64,000 nt of DNA from Neodiprion pinetum (GCF_021155775.2 NC_060238.1:22908470-22972469), one strand, 5' to 3'. Counted from the stretch's first letter, positions 1 to 14,900 are shown. The notes: generated by a model from the sequence alone, not told the origin. Made by a program: numbers and translations.

Positions 1-1327
1 GCAATCAGAGCCCGGGTATCTATCTCCGCGCCTCTCTCCGCGTATAAATTTCTCAGTCTCGACCTTGATTTCAGCCGTGCGGTGCCACTGAACGAGCCTC
101 ATCGGCATCAGCGGCTGGAAGTCAGGCCTCCGATGAAACATTAACGCTCCGCAAAGAGGCCCTTTAATTAGCCGATCATTTATTCACAAGTCTTTGTCTC
201 GATCCGCTCGCGGCCTTCAATTCGAAATATGCAAGCAAGCTTTGATTCCCAAACGGAAATTAACAGGCCGGAAGACCTTAATTTTTCGCTATCACATTCC
301 GCTCCAAACTCAATCTTCCGCAACTTACAATTAAACCTATTGTACCACAAAAACGGTTTAACAACGAATCGATTGATTTCCCCATAATTAAATCCGTAAA
401 TAAACACAACCTGAAATACAATTTCTCCGATGAGTCGACTCGGAATTCAACGTTCACCAAGATCTCGTTCCGAATTTCAAGCCCGAAACGAAGATGAAAT
501 TCATCCGCACTTTCGTCTTCAGGATCGAATTCAATTTCGTTAGAGGTACAGGTTTCCGGGTTTCGGGACCGGTTGATTGGTGCCCGGCATTTGGCGATGG
601 GAGATTGTCGGCTTGACCTCTGCAAGTCGGCCCGAGAGAGGGGGAGGCTCAAAGAAAGGCTCTCACTGGCAGCGTTCTCCGTTTGTAAGGCTCGGTCATC
701 TCGCTCGCACACCTCAGTCCGGTTTCCGGTCCCCGGCAAGCTACGAGAGATATCTCTCGGATGTGCGATCGTATCCGAGCGTGATGCTGGAGGGGTTGGC
801 TTGCTCTCTTCTGCCGTTTATCCTCTGGTATGGGGATAACTGGAGCTTCGATTAAGTCAAGTGGATCGTAGCAGGGCGTAGCAGTGTGCCGGTTAATCCC
901 GGAGTGCGTAGAACAAGAGATCCTCTGCACGAAGAGAGGCGAGTACGGTCGAAAGGAACCCGAAAAACTCAGGAAGAAACGGACGCACAAAATAACATAT
1001 ACATATACGTGCAAGCTTAGCTTCGCGGGGATAAGAATTGCGGTGAATAAAAACGGGAAAACAAATTGAAAGGATAATAAAAACGGAACGTAACGCGAAC
1101 GAACTAGAAGAAAAAACAAACAAACAAACAAACAAACAAACATATAACACAGATAATACGTATACGCTCGTACACGAGGGATTGAAATAAGACAAAAAAA
1201 AAAAAAGGAAAAGGAAAAGAAAAGTGGAACACCAAGTGAAGGAAAATCTCTGGAGGATCAAAGACACGATCCGGGCGTTATTCTTCGAGGGAAGAAACTC
1301 ATTCATGTGTTAACGTTACAGCGAGAT
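1..1327 (+). other. 5' flank and probable 5'UTR of the large RR gene
   Basis: No gene supported. From about 850 the sequence is purine-rich and UTR-like up to the ATG at 1328. A TCAGTC initiator-like match at 714-719 has no clear TATA or DPE partner, so the start site is unresolved. Confidence 0.4.
1114..1141 (+). repeat. (AAAC)n tract in the 5' flank of the large RR gene
   Basis: Seven AAAC-type units within the A-rich stretch just before the first coding exon, probably 5'UTR. A 13-base A run follows at 1194-1206. Confidence 0.8.
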
Positions 1328-1345
1328 ATGCGGCTGTTTTATTCG
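1328..1345 (+). CDS. Exon 1 (coding part) of the large RR cuticular gene
   Basis: Six codons (MRLFYS) starting at the ATG at 1328 and ending at a strong donor, TTCG|GTAAGT. Alone it is meaningless. Joined in phase 0 to 8867 it gives the n-region and start of a hydrophobic signal peptide, which is why this ATG was chosen. An AG at 1320-1321 could also be an acceptor ending a 5'UTR intron; that was not resolved. Confidence 0.8.
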
Positions 1346-4300
1346 GTAAGTAAAATCGTTTAGTTTCATAAGCTGCATATCTATATGCATGTATAGTATA
1401 GGATACTCACTGCCCTTTGAGTTTAATACAAACGATTTTTTTCCCATATTTCCGTCGTTCTTGTTTTCTTTTTAACATTTTTTTCTTCTCATTCTTATGT
1501 TATATATACCTTAATGCCGCTACCTTTTTCCATAACGCGACGAGATATTTCACGATTCACCTCTTACGTTTCATTCTATCCCCCACGTCTTGGTTTTTTC
1601 CAACATTTTTTCGCGGTGACTCTGAACGTGAAGCATCTGTTTTAACAGGGGGAATATATTATCCGGTACCGAGTCCGTTCCCTTTTCGTTTTCAGTTTTA
1701 CCGCTCTCTTTTCTCTTTTCCATATTTTTATTTTTATATTTTTTTTTCGAATTTATTATTACTCTCAAATACACCGCGAGTTTGCCGGTTTTGGCTTCAT
1801 TTTAACGGTCGTTAAAACGCAAATTTTATAAAATTCTCTTTCGCTTGGGTTAATCGAAGAAGGGAGTAAAAAGAAATTCAGTACAGAGGAAAGGACGGAG
1901 GAGTCAAAGACAGAAATATGAATAATCCAGCAAATACATAGAAGTTGATTGCACAATCTAGAAAATTTGCCATTAATTCATGTGCTGAAAAAAAGACTGT
2001 TCACTATATGTGATGTGGAATTTTTTATCTGCGATTCAAAATTTTTTATCCTGTATCGTCAATTCACTTTGTAGTTAGCTGTACGGGGAAATTGTTATCC
2101 TTACTAATTAGCGTTAAACTGAATTGTTAACTGGAAAATTATTAAAACTTTTTCAATCGTTGAGGCGTTTAGAAATAAGAGGAACGATTTTAATATTCAC
2201 TCGGTAAAACTTTGGAAAAAAGATATTGGCTTGTACAAATCAACTGACTGAATTGTTGTATAATTTCTCCTCGAGTCCAGCAGGTAAAATAAGAAATGGA
2301 ATAATTTCTAGCTGTTTGTTTGAATAATTAATTATTTCGATGAGTCATTTGAAATCCCGAGAGTTCAAGAGAGCTATTTTCTTTCTCAGCGGATTCACGA
2401 TCCCATTAGTGTCAAAAACTGTTGGCATACTTTCGTAGATAAAAAGTGAGGGCCGGTTTTAATGGCATAGGTGACCGTTGAATTTACGGTAATTCGAAAC
2501 GAGCCAAAGTCTGAAAGCGGAAATACGACTCGTTCTGAAAAGAGATATTCAAATGAGCCTATTTTAGTTTTATCGTATAAATATTGAAATTCGATTTCAC
2601 CTTAGCATCGGCATTTTCCCATATCTGGAAAAATCGAAAGTATCAATAATTTTTCTACAAGTTTGTAATTCATGCGGTGCGGAATGACAGAAAAAGGTGT
2701 ATATCATCGCTTGTCGAGCGTCGCGTTTCAGCGGCGTCGTTTGTAATAAAAAAAAAGATCGAAACTTACTTATCGCGAAGAATGACTGACGGATCTAGTG
2801 GAAGGTATAAATGTAGAGAGTCGGAATCCGCGCTTACTAAAATTCGAGGAAAAGTCGTCCGGCGGTAAACAAATAGATAAGAAGCGTTACGACCCGTTTC
2901 CAGTGGAAAAGACGTCGCCTTTTACCGTGCAGAAATTCGAACCCCCGCCGAACGATGGCGGGAGGAAATTTTCTTTAGGTATCGATCGGAGATTGGTAAA
3001 AAGAAAACAAACTTCACTCCGATCCCTGAGGGAATTACGGAACAGAGGCTGTGCGTAATAAAGAGATGTGGGGAGGTAAAGTGCCCCGAGAAACGATGCC
3101 TACTTCCTTCGACAACAGAGCATATAATGGTTAAACCTGAGTAGGGTTTTAACGCCCGAACTTTATGACAGCATCCAAGAACCGCGTCCGATGAAATTTT
3201 CACGAATATACGTCAGCCGCCCGCTCAATTTCGAAAACGATTCAATCCCACGTACGTCACTTTCACGCGAGTAGTCGGCGAATGGGCGAAAATCGATGAC
3301 CGTAATTTCCGGAAGTTGACCGTCCAAAATTGAATACTTTTTATCAATTTTATTTGTGTATTGTAGAAGCTTAGATTGATGCTTCATTTGAAAATGCTTA
3401 AAAACGGTACGAAACACCTTTTCTCGTCATTTTGGTATTGTTAAATATTCAATTTTACAACATCGCAGAGACGTTGATCGCAATTAACAAATCACGATGT
3501 TGATTAGACTACTAAAACAAAATAAAATCCAGCGAATAAAGTCGATATTTAACACTTTTTAAATCAAGCGATGATATCTAAACTTTTCTTTGCTAATCCC
3601 GTGTATTCCTTTTTCTCATTTTCAAAGCGATCTTTTAAGCTTGCGAATACAGTGATTCGATGAATACTTGACGTGCGACTTTCTCGTGACGAAATTGATG
3701 AAAATTATCGACCTTTGGTCAGCCAAGCTCCTTAATCACTTGGGAACCAAAAGCCTCGACCCACGCCCACGATCAAATCCAATTCCGGACGAGAATCGCG
3801 TCGGGTAAATCAGCGTGAAATTTTTGATGCTAACCTCGGTCGGCCAGATCGTTCGAAGATCGGGCGCGTCAATTGGGGTCAAGTTAAAGGCACGGCTGTT
3901 TTGAATTTTTAACAACAAAACGCGAGAAACAGAGAGAAAGAGAGAGTCTCGTTTACTTTCGACGACTCGTTAACTCTCGCATAAATTTCAATATATTTGA
4001 CAAATTGGCAGAAATTTCCGTCTGACTCATGGGAGGTAAAAAGTGCCGAGACGAAATCGCGAATTTCACCGAAATCGACCGCAGTCTTGTATTCGAGACT
4101 CGCAGACTCTGATCAAGGATGAAAAAGAGGGCGGACTTTTCCTCGAACGAGTCTCCGAAACTGTGAATGCGCGTTTAGTCCGAAGTTCTTTTCTGTCGTT
4201 AACATCCCTTCTTTCGCGCACCCGAAAATCCTTTTCCCAGACAGGAGTTCGGGTTATTTAATCTCCCGCTAATCCGTCGCCCGTTTCGATTCCATTTCTG

Positions 4301-7300
4301 TCTGAGCCCCGAGGCGCCGCGATACAATCTCATATCATAATCCCGCAATCGGGTATATTCGAGGATACTTTTTACGAAGTGTGACCTGCCCCACCGTACC
4401 TACAAGAAGCTAATAATATATTTTTTTTACGAAACTAGTTCAACCCAGCGTAAAAACATTCGCATTCAAAGCTGCGATGTAATGGAGTGGCTTTTTATCC
4501 CTTTTCCAGACGACGTCGGGGGTGAGATAAGAAAAAAAAACAAAAAAAAAAAAAATTGAAAACAGATCGATGCCCCGAATCGGAGGGGGGCCAATAGAAA
4601 ACCTCCGACGGAGGGTCTAATAAACACGTAGCGTTGAACAGCGATGATTTCATAGTGATTTGTCATCCTTATATAGAGAATCAAATGTCACCCTCAACGC
4701 GACTGCGTTTCTTACGCTGCCTATCGTGTTACGAGATTCGTTACACAGGCATATGGGGTGGTTTTATAGACGCGAATATACCGCGTGAGGTAAAAGCATG
4801 GAAACCCTTAGAAATTTCGCGGGGTTCGATGAAAAAAAAATTAAAAAATTACCGAGGTTAACGACTCTTGGGTAATTTTTAACAAGGGATTTAATCATGC
4901 AAAAATTGTCTTATTTGGTTTCGGAATGATTTGATTGAACCTTGACCTCAAGGTCAACTTTCAAAAAGTAATCGGATCGTCCTGACGCCAAAACTGGCAA
5001 CTTTTGTGCGGAATATCTTCCGTGATATGCGGATCCTCAAAAGTGTCCACGTTATTGTTACGAAGCATATTTTCGACCTTTATTTGAGCCGTAGAGGTCA
5101 AGTTGACCCTAAAGTTTATTCCGATTCTGGCACCAAGAATGGACGTTTTCATTTGAAAAATCAAAGTGACCGTAAAGATGAGGTTCAAGGTGAAATCAAA
5201 GGTCACCATTCAATCACTCGTTAAAAATGACCCAAGATTTGACCTTGGTAATTTTTTGATTTCTTTTTTCACCGAATCCCGTGAAATTTCTAGGGGTTTC
5301 CATACTTTTTCCTCACCCCGTATATTAAGGGAAAAGCGTGCGAGTCCACCGGCAGCGAGGAATATTCAACTTACTTTCTTCGTTTCCTTTGCCCTCCCGC
5401 TGCAGACACGCGACTACAGAAAACACAAGGGCATTCCAAAATCGCTGATTCACATTCCAGCTATCAATCCCATCTCCGTCATCATTATTCTTGCGCCTGT
5501 TGTCGCCCGCGTTGTTGCCGCCATTATTATTCCATTGTTACAGCAATTTTTGTCCGTTATAGAACCATGGAAATTCTCCACCCCCGCCAACGACGATAGC
5601 TATTCATAAAACGAATATGCAAAGTACGCATAAGTGAGTCGAAGTGGCTCTTAGTTTCTTCCACGCTCGTCGTATTTTTGCGACCTTAGCTCTTCGCCGG
5701 AATCCTTCGTTTGCCGTGAGCAAGAATATTCATTCATTTCATTCCAATTCACTTCGAGCCACTTTGTATGCGGACTGCCCACGGGATTCGAACCAATCCT
5801 TTCTTCGGCTTTCAATTTCTCCGTCTCTAATTGCGCTCAGAAATATTTCCTTTCCTTCGTCGAATGGTAACGTCAGTTCATATCGTCGGAATCATTTTCG
5901 AGAAGACAAAGGGCTGTTTACACGTACAAGAAAAGACCTGAATGAAGATCTAGGTTCTTAATTCTACAGACAAATTTTCATTCGGAAACAATCCTGGCAC
6001 ACTGTACGTCGGCCTTGGTTCTTAATAAAATTGAAACCACATTCTACTAATTAATATTTGTAACTGGCAGATGTTGTACCATTTGTGTTGATGTTTAACG
6101 ACTAAATTCAACAGGAATTTCACAATGTACAAAGTGTATAATTTGTGATGTCTTTGCTGTGGATGGTTGATTCCAACTGTAAGGAAGTCGATTTCTAACT
6201 AACTCCAGGTTTTGTTCAAAAAATGCTATGCAAACTCTGCTTATCCATCTCATCATCGGCGGCAACACCCGTGATTGGCCAAAGATTGGAAAACCAGCTT
6301 CTTGCAGAGGGTCTCTTGGAACTCTCGCCTTATGACCATCACGTAGCCTTTATGCTATTCCCACGACCTTTACAATTTGCCTGTTTTTCAAGGACTTCGA
6401 GAGATAGTGTCCTAAATCTGAGAGCAAAGCTGAGCCAACCACTCATAGTGTGGATTTTCCAGAATTAGACCACAAATCATCGACGATCTTCATTCACAAA
6501 ATCTGGTACTTATCAGGCTTTATAATGAATTCTGCAATACATGTAATAACAGAGAAATATGGCTTGGCATGGAACATGCTCCCCCCAGTTGATGATTCTC
6601 TGATCCTAGGGGAATGGGTCTGAAGACTGTAAAGGTGAAGCAGGGTGCACTGACCTTTCCTTCGGCTGGGCCACGGAGCTAATATTTGTTTGCTGTCGGT
6701 GTTCGAGTAGATCGAGTGCAACCGCAATAGGATTATTGCTTCGATGGAGGCGTGGAAAGGAGAGAATAGGCTATGCAAATAGCGGTGAACCGAAAACACC
6801 CGGTCGATCCCAATTTCTGTTTCCAAGGTCTCGGAGCTTGCAAGTACAGCGCCGAATTAAGCTGCGAGCAGCAGCGGTCAGAAGCCACCTGGCCACGTGC
6901 ACAATGAGAAACCCACGAAGAGAATTCCGTGGAGATGATAAGGAGCGCAAAGATCTCAGAACCGCCTCAGATCCCAACGAAACGCCAGAGGCAGCTTTCG
7001 AAGTTGGAGGCAGATCCGCGGTCTTGGAACTTCAATCAAACCGCTCCGCAAGCTCAAAGTGCCGCGGAACTGGTTCTGGTCATCCCTAAATCGGCCGTAA
7101 GATTCGCGTGGTATTAATTATGTTTCAAAGAGAGGCTCAAAGTCGAGCTACTCCGGATGATATTCCGTGCAGACCGTCGACGTCTTGGTGTTCGAATTAA
7201 TATCTCTTCAAGGAGGCTCGTGGATCGCGTATAAGCACGAGAGCACTTCAACGAATGAGGAGATGGATTCGAACTGTAAACGGGAAACGTGAACAGGCAG

Positions 7301-10300
7301 AGATGATAATTGCACTATACGTAATCCAGTCTCTGCAGCTCTGCGGGAGATGAAGACGATACCCATCCATCGAACCATGCGGCAAACTGAACTGCCAAGT
7401 GCTTCGGCACCCTTGAACCGATCGCGTTAAGTGCTGTTTGGCAGCTGTGCTGAAAAGAAAATATCGAGGGAAAAAAAAAACGACACACGCTCTTCGCGTC
7501 AAGCTCCTCGAGCTTTTTCCCCTCTCCTTTAAATCCTTTATACGATCGTGCTGCACCAGCTCCGCAAAACGTGCATCATCAGATTATTTCACGTTCCCAC
7601 ATAAACGTCCCGTGGTCGTGGCTTATCGCATCTTGGAAAGGGCTTCGCCAGCACATCCTGGCACTTGGAGAGCAGTGGCAAAAGCAGCGGGGGAGAGACG
7701 CTAGCTGGCAAAAGTCGTCTGCCTCGCGTTACTGTAACGCGGTAGTTGAACTCGACAGGTGACAGGTATTGCGTGACGCCATTAAACCCGGCGGGCCTCG
7801 TCTCCTTGCCGAGTTAGGCTAAGAAAAATAACGCTATCGATCATCCCTCACTCACTTTTGTTCGCCACGGAGCTCTGTGTGCGGGGCCTCGTTCGACCAT
7901 ACAAAATTCTCAATGCCCGCGACGTCGCTCACTCGCATCCTCGATGCAGACAGGTTGAGTCGAGCCTGGAAAGAGTGACATGAAAGGAAGGAGAAGGATA
8001 AGTAAAAAGGTGCTAATCACCCCTGCATAGGCACTGATGCGATACTTTTCTCAGACTTGACAACTTCGCATAGTATCAAATTTCTGATGAGGACACTATA
8101 AAGTGCCTTCTGCCCCTTCGACTCGTCATCCGTTTGTAAAATAGCTTCTTTTTCTACTTCCACTTTTTACAATGGATGGCTGGATGTCTGAAGATCTACT
8201 CAAAAACGAAGAACATCCCAGACCGTTATTCGAATGGTGATCGGAGTTCAGCGATGGAGTACTTCTGAGAAACAGAGATCCATTTGTCTTCATTTTTAGA
8301 AAAATTCACGTAGGTATTACGGAGACCTGTGGGCATAAAGCTATCCTTTTGAGGTCAAGAAACGGGTCACCAGACACCCTGTGAACGCCTTTACGACGAA
8401 TTTTAGTTTCGTGATGTCGGGTTCATTCCGTTGAAACTGCCAATTTGCGAACTGAGACTGAAGTCTTTGGGGTTGGTGAAACTACGATGATTAAAAAATA
8501 TGAAGATTCGTTGGACCGGAGGTTGGGTAAACGTACCTTCAGTTTCGTTCCTTTCCGTTCCACGTGCGGTGAAATAAGTTTGAGTTAGGAAGGCAGGCTT
8601 AGCGGTGGGTAATGGTCGGATGAAGATACAAGTTGTTTATCCACAGGAGGGCTGCAGCACGGCGCTACTCACTCATCGTAAAGCCGGATTAAAATTTATA
8701 AAGCGTTGCGATGGGCGGTTAAGTTCCCACCGTATCTGCACAGGAGGCTGGAGCTTAATGAATTACGAAACTTTGTCCGTGGATAAACTGCCAGTTTTCT
8801 GGTCGCTTATTCCCGCCTCGAAAACGCATCGAAACATCCTCTAATCAGAACCTTTTGATCCCACAGGTTGCCGTCATCGCCTGGGCCACCAGCTGCCTGG
8901 GCACACCGCCACCAGGATACGTCAAAAAGCCGGATAACGACAAGGTGAGGATGAGTTTATTATTGCCCGGGCTTATTAAGAGTCAGTCTGAAGTCACGAG
9001 GAAGGAAAACGATTTTGGAGATTTCATCATCTTAGACGTTCAAAGTGAATGAACTTTGGTGCTTTTCATTCCATTCCAATGTTCTTGGACTCATTTTGCT
9101 CACTGACCAAACACCCACAAATTGTATGAAGAACATTCGAGATACCTAACATCACAATATAGCATTGTTTTTCATCAATTCTCAAAATAACTACTTGTAT
9201 AAATTTTCTTGGACGATTTCTGAAGAACTTTATGGTGAACAGGAAAAACGTTAAAATCGCACCAGAAGCTCCAAAGCTTAATCAATCTGAAAGTTCTAAT
9301 CAAAAAGCCATTTATCAGATGGTTGAGTGTAATTGCTATCTTGTGTAATTCGAAATTCCTGAAATCCATTTGTATCATATAGTGCAGAAATGTTGTTTCA
9401 TTCGGTTACTAATTTCTCAAACCATTTCAAACCTCTGCTCCGAACTTTTGATTCGGACGGTCCGGCCTATCCATCCTCAACCCGTTTTGAAACCCGTTTC
9501 GGCGCTGAGCACTTTCCTCATTTCGTCACTTGACGCGGCTCCATTTGTCAGACTCTTCGTGTGGTCACATCGGGTTTCGAAACCCGACGCATTGTGAAAC
9601 CGTTTCCGATGGACGCTAAAAAGCGTGTGGCCCAGACCTTGGGGACCTTCAACGCTTTGCGACACAGCGTCTCAGATATGAGACACCTTTTTTGAATCGG
9701 TTATTCAAGATTTATGTACAGTTTTTGAGATATCGCTGTTATATATATATTTTTTTTTTTTTTTTGCACAATTGAACTTCAAAGATGTCAGCGTTGATGT
9801 TTTAGGAGGGATTATGACGATTCCGCGAATATGGTGAGCGCTATAAATAAACAAAGTGTTGAAAATGTCTGGTTTGTATAAAATAAATGTAATCGTGGGA
9901 AGGTTATGGGGACTAGAAAAATGGAACTCTGTAATCTTGGGTTTTTGAGGTCGCTAAAAACGAATCCAACGTCAAAATGTCAGAATTCAATATATCGGAT
10001 CCAATATGGTGAACTGGTATTTTAAAAATTGATCCGTTTCGCTTGAAATTTGTTACTCGGGGGTTTTTGGGGTCGCTGAAAACGAATCTGACGTCAGAGT
10101 TTCAAAATTCAAGATGGCTAATCCTATATGGTGGGTTGAAAATTTAACCATTGATCTTATTCGCCACGCTTCGATCATGTGTAGCCTGCCCGGCAATCAC
10201 TGACCCGGCGATTATCGAGTGCTTTATTGAGTCGCCGACCATCCTTTCGGCTCGCTACTCGAAAGCCCGAGGGATCCGGAAATTGATACGATATTGCCCG

Positions 10301-11924
10301 CTTCAAGATCCACGAAAAATACTGAACCCGCACTGGGCACCGGACGCCCCGGCACTCGACCATATCTTTTCTACTACGATATGTGTTATATTCGATGCTC
10401 AAGTAGGCATCGTCTGCCTTATTGTCACTCGGGTCAGCGATTGCAAAGAAATATTTCGAACGCTTCGAAAATCGTCTAATATTCAACTGCGATCCAAATT
10501 ACAAAGAATACGAATGTTTTGTAAGAGGTTCGATTTCTTTGGAAGGATATAATTTAATGTTACGGTTACACGTGCTTCGAATGAAACATTCTTTCTTGTT
10601 TCGTATTATACTGTTAAGTGGGAACTGATCAAATTCGCGTTGCGATCACGAACAACAAATTTTAACATCATCAAATACGCACCATTCCCTCAATTATTCG
10701 TCAATGAATTTGAAGTAGATATCCGAGGTTTCAACATTATTTTATATCTACTTAAAATGGAATTAGGCATTGATGACTTCGATAAAAAATATCGTAATGA
10801 TAATTTATTACTACTATCAAATTATTGACGCTCGATTCAATGATCAAAGCTTTAAAGTAATAGGTACTGGATAAAATTACGTACACCGAATTTCACTTTA
10901 TGTATTATTCATCGATCCATTAGCAATCAATGGCCGATTTACTGCCATAATTGTGATGTACTGTTTTGTAAAAATTTCTTTAGAGATTTGAAATCCTTCT
11001 ATAGTTTCAGGATTTTCAGAGTTCCAAACATCATGGCCGGCTTTCGAACCACAGCAGAAATTGAAGTCGAGAATTAGAGATGGTGTCAAGTAACATTTGC
11101 GAAAGAAAAAAAAAAAAAAACATCACACTTACAACCTTTTTTTCAGTTCTCCTCTTCAATTATCCGCGAGTAGAATAATTATCGTTTCACACGAGACTAA
11201 AAATAAAACTCATTGCTGGCCTTGACATTCGTTCGATTCAACCTCGTGGACTGCAGCCGCTACCGTGTTACTGACAACCGGAAACTTTCCCTTGGCGGGA
11301 AACGACGGGACGCATCGAAACAGGTTATTCTTGCCTGAAGCGTTCGGCGATCAGATCCAAGCCGCGCCCTCGGCTTGATCGAGTGAAATTTCGTTCCGGG
11401 TGTGGCTCAAGTCAAATCGAGGCTTTTGCGCTCGCGAGGAAGATTCCTCTCGAGCGGAGCCAGCTTCCGGTTTCCGCTAATTCCGTCCGATTCGCCCTCA
11501 GAACTTTGCTCATCTCGGGCAGCTTCCGTTCTCCATAAAACCCGCAGCGTTTAATATCGAATCGCCCGCGAAACGCTGAGCCGCCGGACCTCGAGCCACT
11601 CGCAAGTAGATCTGGGTTACAGATTTCTAAGCCTGAAGCTGTGAGGCTGAGACTCGGACTCACGGACGCTGGCTCTGTACTGCAGGTGTGCAAAACCGGA
11701 GTGCAATTAACGCCAAATTCGACCTTTGAACCTGCGGCCTTTCCGCGTAGTCAGATCGCGGCCTTTCAGGTTCTATTCGAAAAGGATTCGCCGAGATTTC
11801 TACAGAGGATGCGCAGCTCTATCTTTATTCTCATCTACACGCGACAAAATTTCTCCTCTGCGCGAGATGTTATTATTAAGTTCGTGCGAAAGATTAGGAA
11901 GAGAAAAATAATGTCTACCAATAC

Positions 11925-11983
<59 letters not shown>

Positions 11984-14900
11984 TCATCAATAATAGTCTC
12001 GAACTCAATCGGAGAATGAAGTTTTCGTCACACGTGCATGAAAAGTGGGTCTTTGCGTGGCAGTTTAGCGGGTCGAAAGAAGCTAATTTCATCACAGTCT
12101 TGTTAAAATACGTTCGTTTTTGTCCCTTCGGACTTGGAAGATCACTTTCGTCCCTAGGGAGAAAAAATTGACCGCTCGCGTCACGCAAAACTATCGCGTA
12201 AAGGCCCGCCACTTTTCATTCGGTTGTTACAAAAAATATCGTTTGCGATTCGGGCCAAAACTTTCGTCCCTTGTCACACAAATACTTAATTCGTTGAGGT
12301 GAGAGATGGACGAGCGGTCATATCGGAGAAAGGTTTCGTCGTCCTGTAACAACACAGTTTCGAAAAACCGACCGCGATCTCTCACGACTTCAAGGTATTT
12401 GCCTGTGGAAGCGCAAAAAATGAAAGTCGGATAGAGGAATAGAAGAAGAAACTCGAAAGTATCCTGGTACAAAACGATTGTACGAATAATTATTAAAAAC
12501 AGAATTCATAGCGATGAGCTGTTTCAGCGCGAAATAGGTTATATAACACAGGCCTTCGAAACATAACTTTTAATTTTTCCCTCAACTAATAGTGCTTTTT
12601 TTAGGTATTTAGGGATGTTGAATTAAAATACAGCGCTAGGTTTTTTACAGCACTTCGAGATACATTTTTATGCAAACAATTTTCATGAAAAATAAATATA
12701 ACAGATATAAAATTGAATGTTTAGGTATACAATGAACAGTATTAGTTTTAAACAAGACTTGAGAGACTAGATAAATCGAAAGGACTTTGGATGAATGGTG
12801 GATGAATATTTAAATATCAATGCTGTAATTAATATATATATATATGTATTCAACACAGAAATTTAAAGTTAACTCTAGTAGTACCAGGATAACAGAAGAA
12901 AAAATTTCTCACAAAATTTAAGTCATAGAATTTGATTGAAATATGTTTTTCATAGATTCGTGCTTAATACCTAACAAAATTACTACTCAGTATTGTAGGG
13001 GGAAAACCATCGCATGTAATTAATTTTTCTGAAGCTCTACATCGTGAGGCTGAATTTAAATAAAAATGCAGTCACATTTGCACCTATTTAGTCAATGACA
13101 AATTGATAATATTCTCATTACGGCATTTCGAGGTACAATAATTAACGAGCGAATCTCGCAGAGTGAAAAACTCGATGCAAATACGTGTAGCAATCTCTAA
13201 AGCGAGCAATCGAACGTCATTTTGTAAGAGTCGAGAGCAGATCGTCCTGGCGAATTTTATTTAGCGAAAAAAGGCGAATGTCTTTTGCTAGATCACGATC
13301 GTAAAGCGCGATTCGTTTCGCTGGCTGCTCTCGCGAGTCCAGAGGCAGCTGGTCTATTTTCATTTCTCTCTGGATCGTTCATTCCGATGTGAACCTTTCA
13401 CCCGGGCTGGCGATCGGCTTACGCGCATATAACATACCTATATGTATATGTTTACACATAACGCGAATGCGCGTACGTATGTGCGATTTGAAACTGCAAC
13501 GAGTCGAACTAGATACTCGATTCATCGCCGGTTGGCTATCTTTCTTTTATAGAATAGTGCGTGCGTATGTCCGTCGGTGCCAAAGTAGTCCACTCAGCTA
13601 AATCCGAGGAGATATATCATCGGACGTTTTTCGAGGGACAGGTAACAGACACTTTGCAGGATTTCGCACTCGATAAAAAAAAAAGCGGAAAATATGTAAT
13701 ACCTGTATCGAATGCAAAAATTGTTGAGATAAACCGAGCTGAGGGAAGTACGAGGAGGTTTTTCCATGCTTGCAAGATCAATTCATGATTCAGACTCTCA
13801 CCCGCTTACAATGGGAATCTAAAGAGATGCGATATTCTTGCCCCGGGCTGCGGAGATTAGGAAAGCACGATTATTCTAGGATTATAATACTCCGAGAAGT
13901 TTAATGCGAGTTATATCCGCCCTGTGCAGACGAATGACAAGGAAACTCTTTCTCTCTGGAAAGAAGAGGCAGAGAGAAATGAACGGGATCTTGTTTTCAA
14001 TCACAAGCTCAACGAGCCAAACAAAGCTATCCGCAGTCGGAAATTTTTCCCTGAAAAGCGGAACGTTTTTCTACTTACTTTGCGATTACACAGTTTTTTT
14101 TTTCACCTTCATTTCTCAGGTTGCAAGTTTAATCAATCGTTTTCAGACACGGTCGAATCGAATCAAGCTCATTTAATAATGAAATTGCGATTCCATTGTT
14201 GGCGTGAAGGGTAAATCGTTCCTAATTAGAAGATAAATGAATCTAATCATGGATGAAAAAATATCTACGCCTCAGAGACGGGAACCGTCGAGAATTCATC
14301 GAGAAAAAAATTTCGTAATCGAATGAATCTTGTCCGAAATATGAGGGTGATAATCCGTTGGTAATTGATTCGAAATGGGTCGTCGTTTCGCTGGTGAAAT
14401 ATAACGAGTCGTGGATATGAGGGATCAGAACGACTGAGTGAATTTGAAAAGGCTTATTTACGCGTTTACATGTCCGGCACGACGTCAAAACGTGACTTGG
14501 CACTGTCCCTCCGGACGTGTGGAGCGGATCGATGAGCGAGCCATAGGGCGAAAATCTGATCACGAACAATTCGTGTGCCGCACACGGTCCTGCTCAAGCC
14601 CTTGGGGGACATAGTCAGGCGTTTTTCAAAGGCATCAAAAATCCATTTTTATATCGTGTGAAGAGCGAGGTGAAAAGGAAATTAGGAAGAGAAACAAGGT
14701 GTAACCGGAGTCGAAACTTTGCCTTGGCTTTTGTCACCAGCAGCAGACAGCGGCGCTCGATTATCAAAGTCACATAGTTAGCCAGAGTTTCTAATTATCT
14801 CCGGTATGATGGTGAACTTAAACTTGTTACAGGATCCCCCGGCCTACGAGTACAGGTACGAAATCGGAGACGTCGACGGCAAGGGACACGGTAAGTCGGA

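Larger units (their letters stand above)
8945..14832 (+). other. Intron 2 of the large RR gene (5.9 kb)
   Basis: Contains the hairpin-rich segment at 9480-9690, the 121-bp tandem repeat at 9801-10165 and the (GA)27 tract. Nothing coding is supported in the remainder. Confidence 0.75.

Noticed and set aside
714..719. TCAGTC as transcription start of the large RR gene
   Set aside because: No TATA about 30 bases before and no downstream promoter element match at the expected distance, so left unassigned.
5783..5793. GGTTCGAATCC on the minus strand, a perfect tRNA B-box
   Set aside because: The T-stem does not pair properly, and no A-box, anticodon arm or acceptor stem is found upstream.
10151..10552. 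133-codon forward frame overlapping a 103-codon reverse frame
   Set aside because: Both strands open in the same CG-rich patch, no ATG-context, domain or splice support, directly after the tandem repeat.
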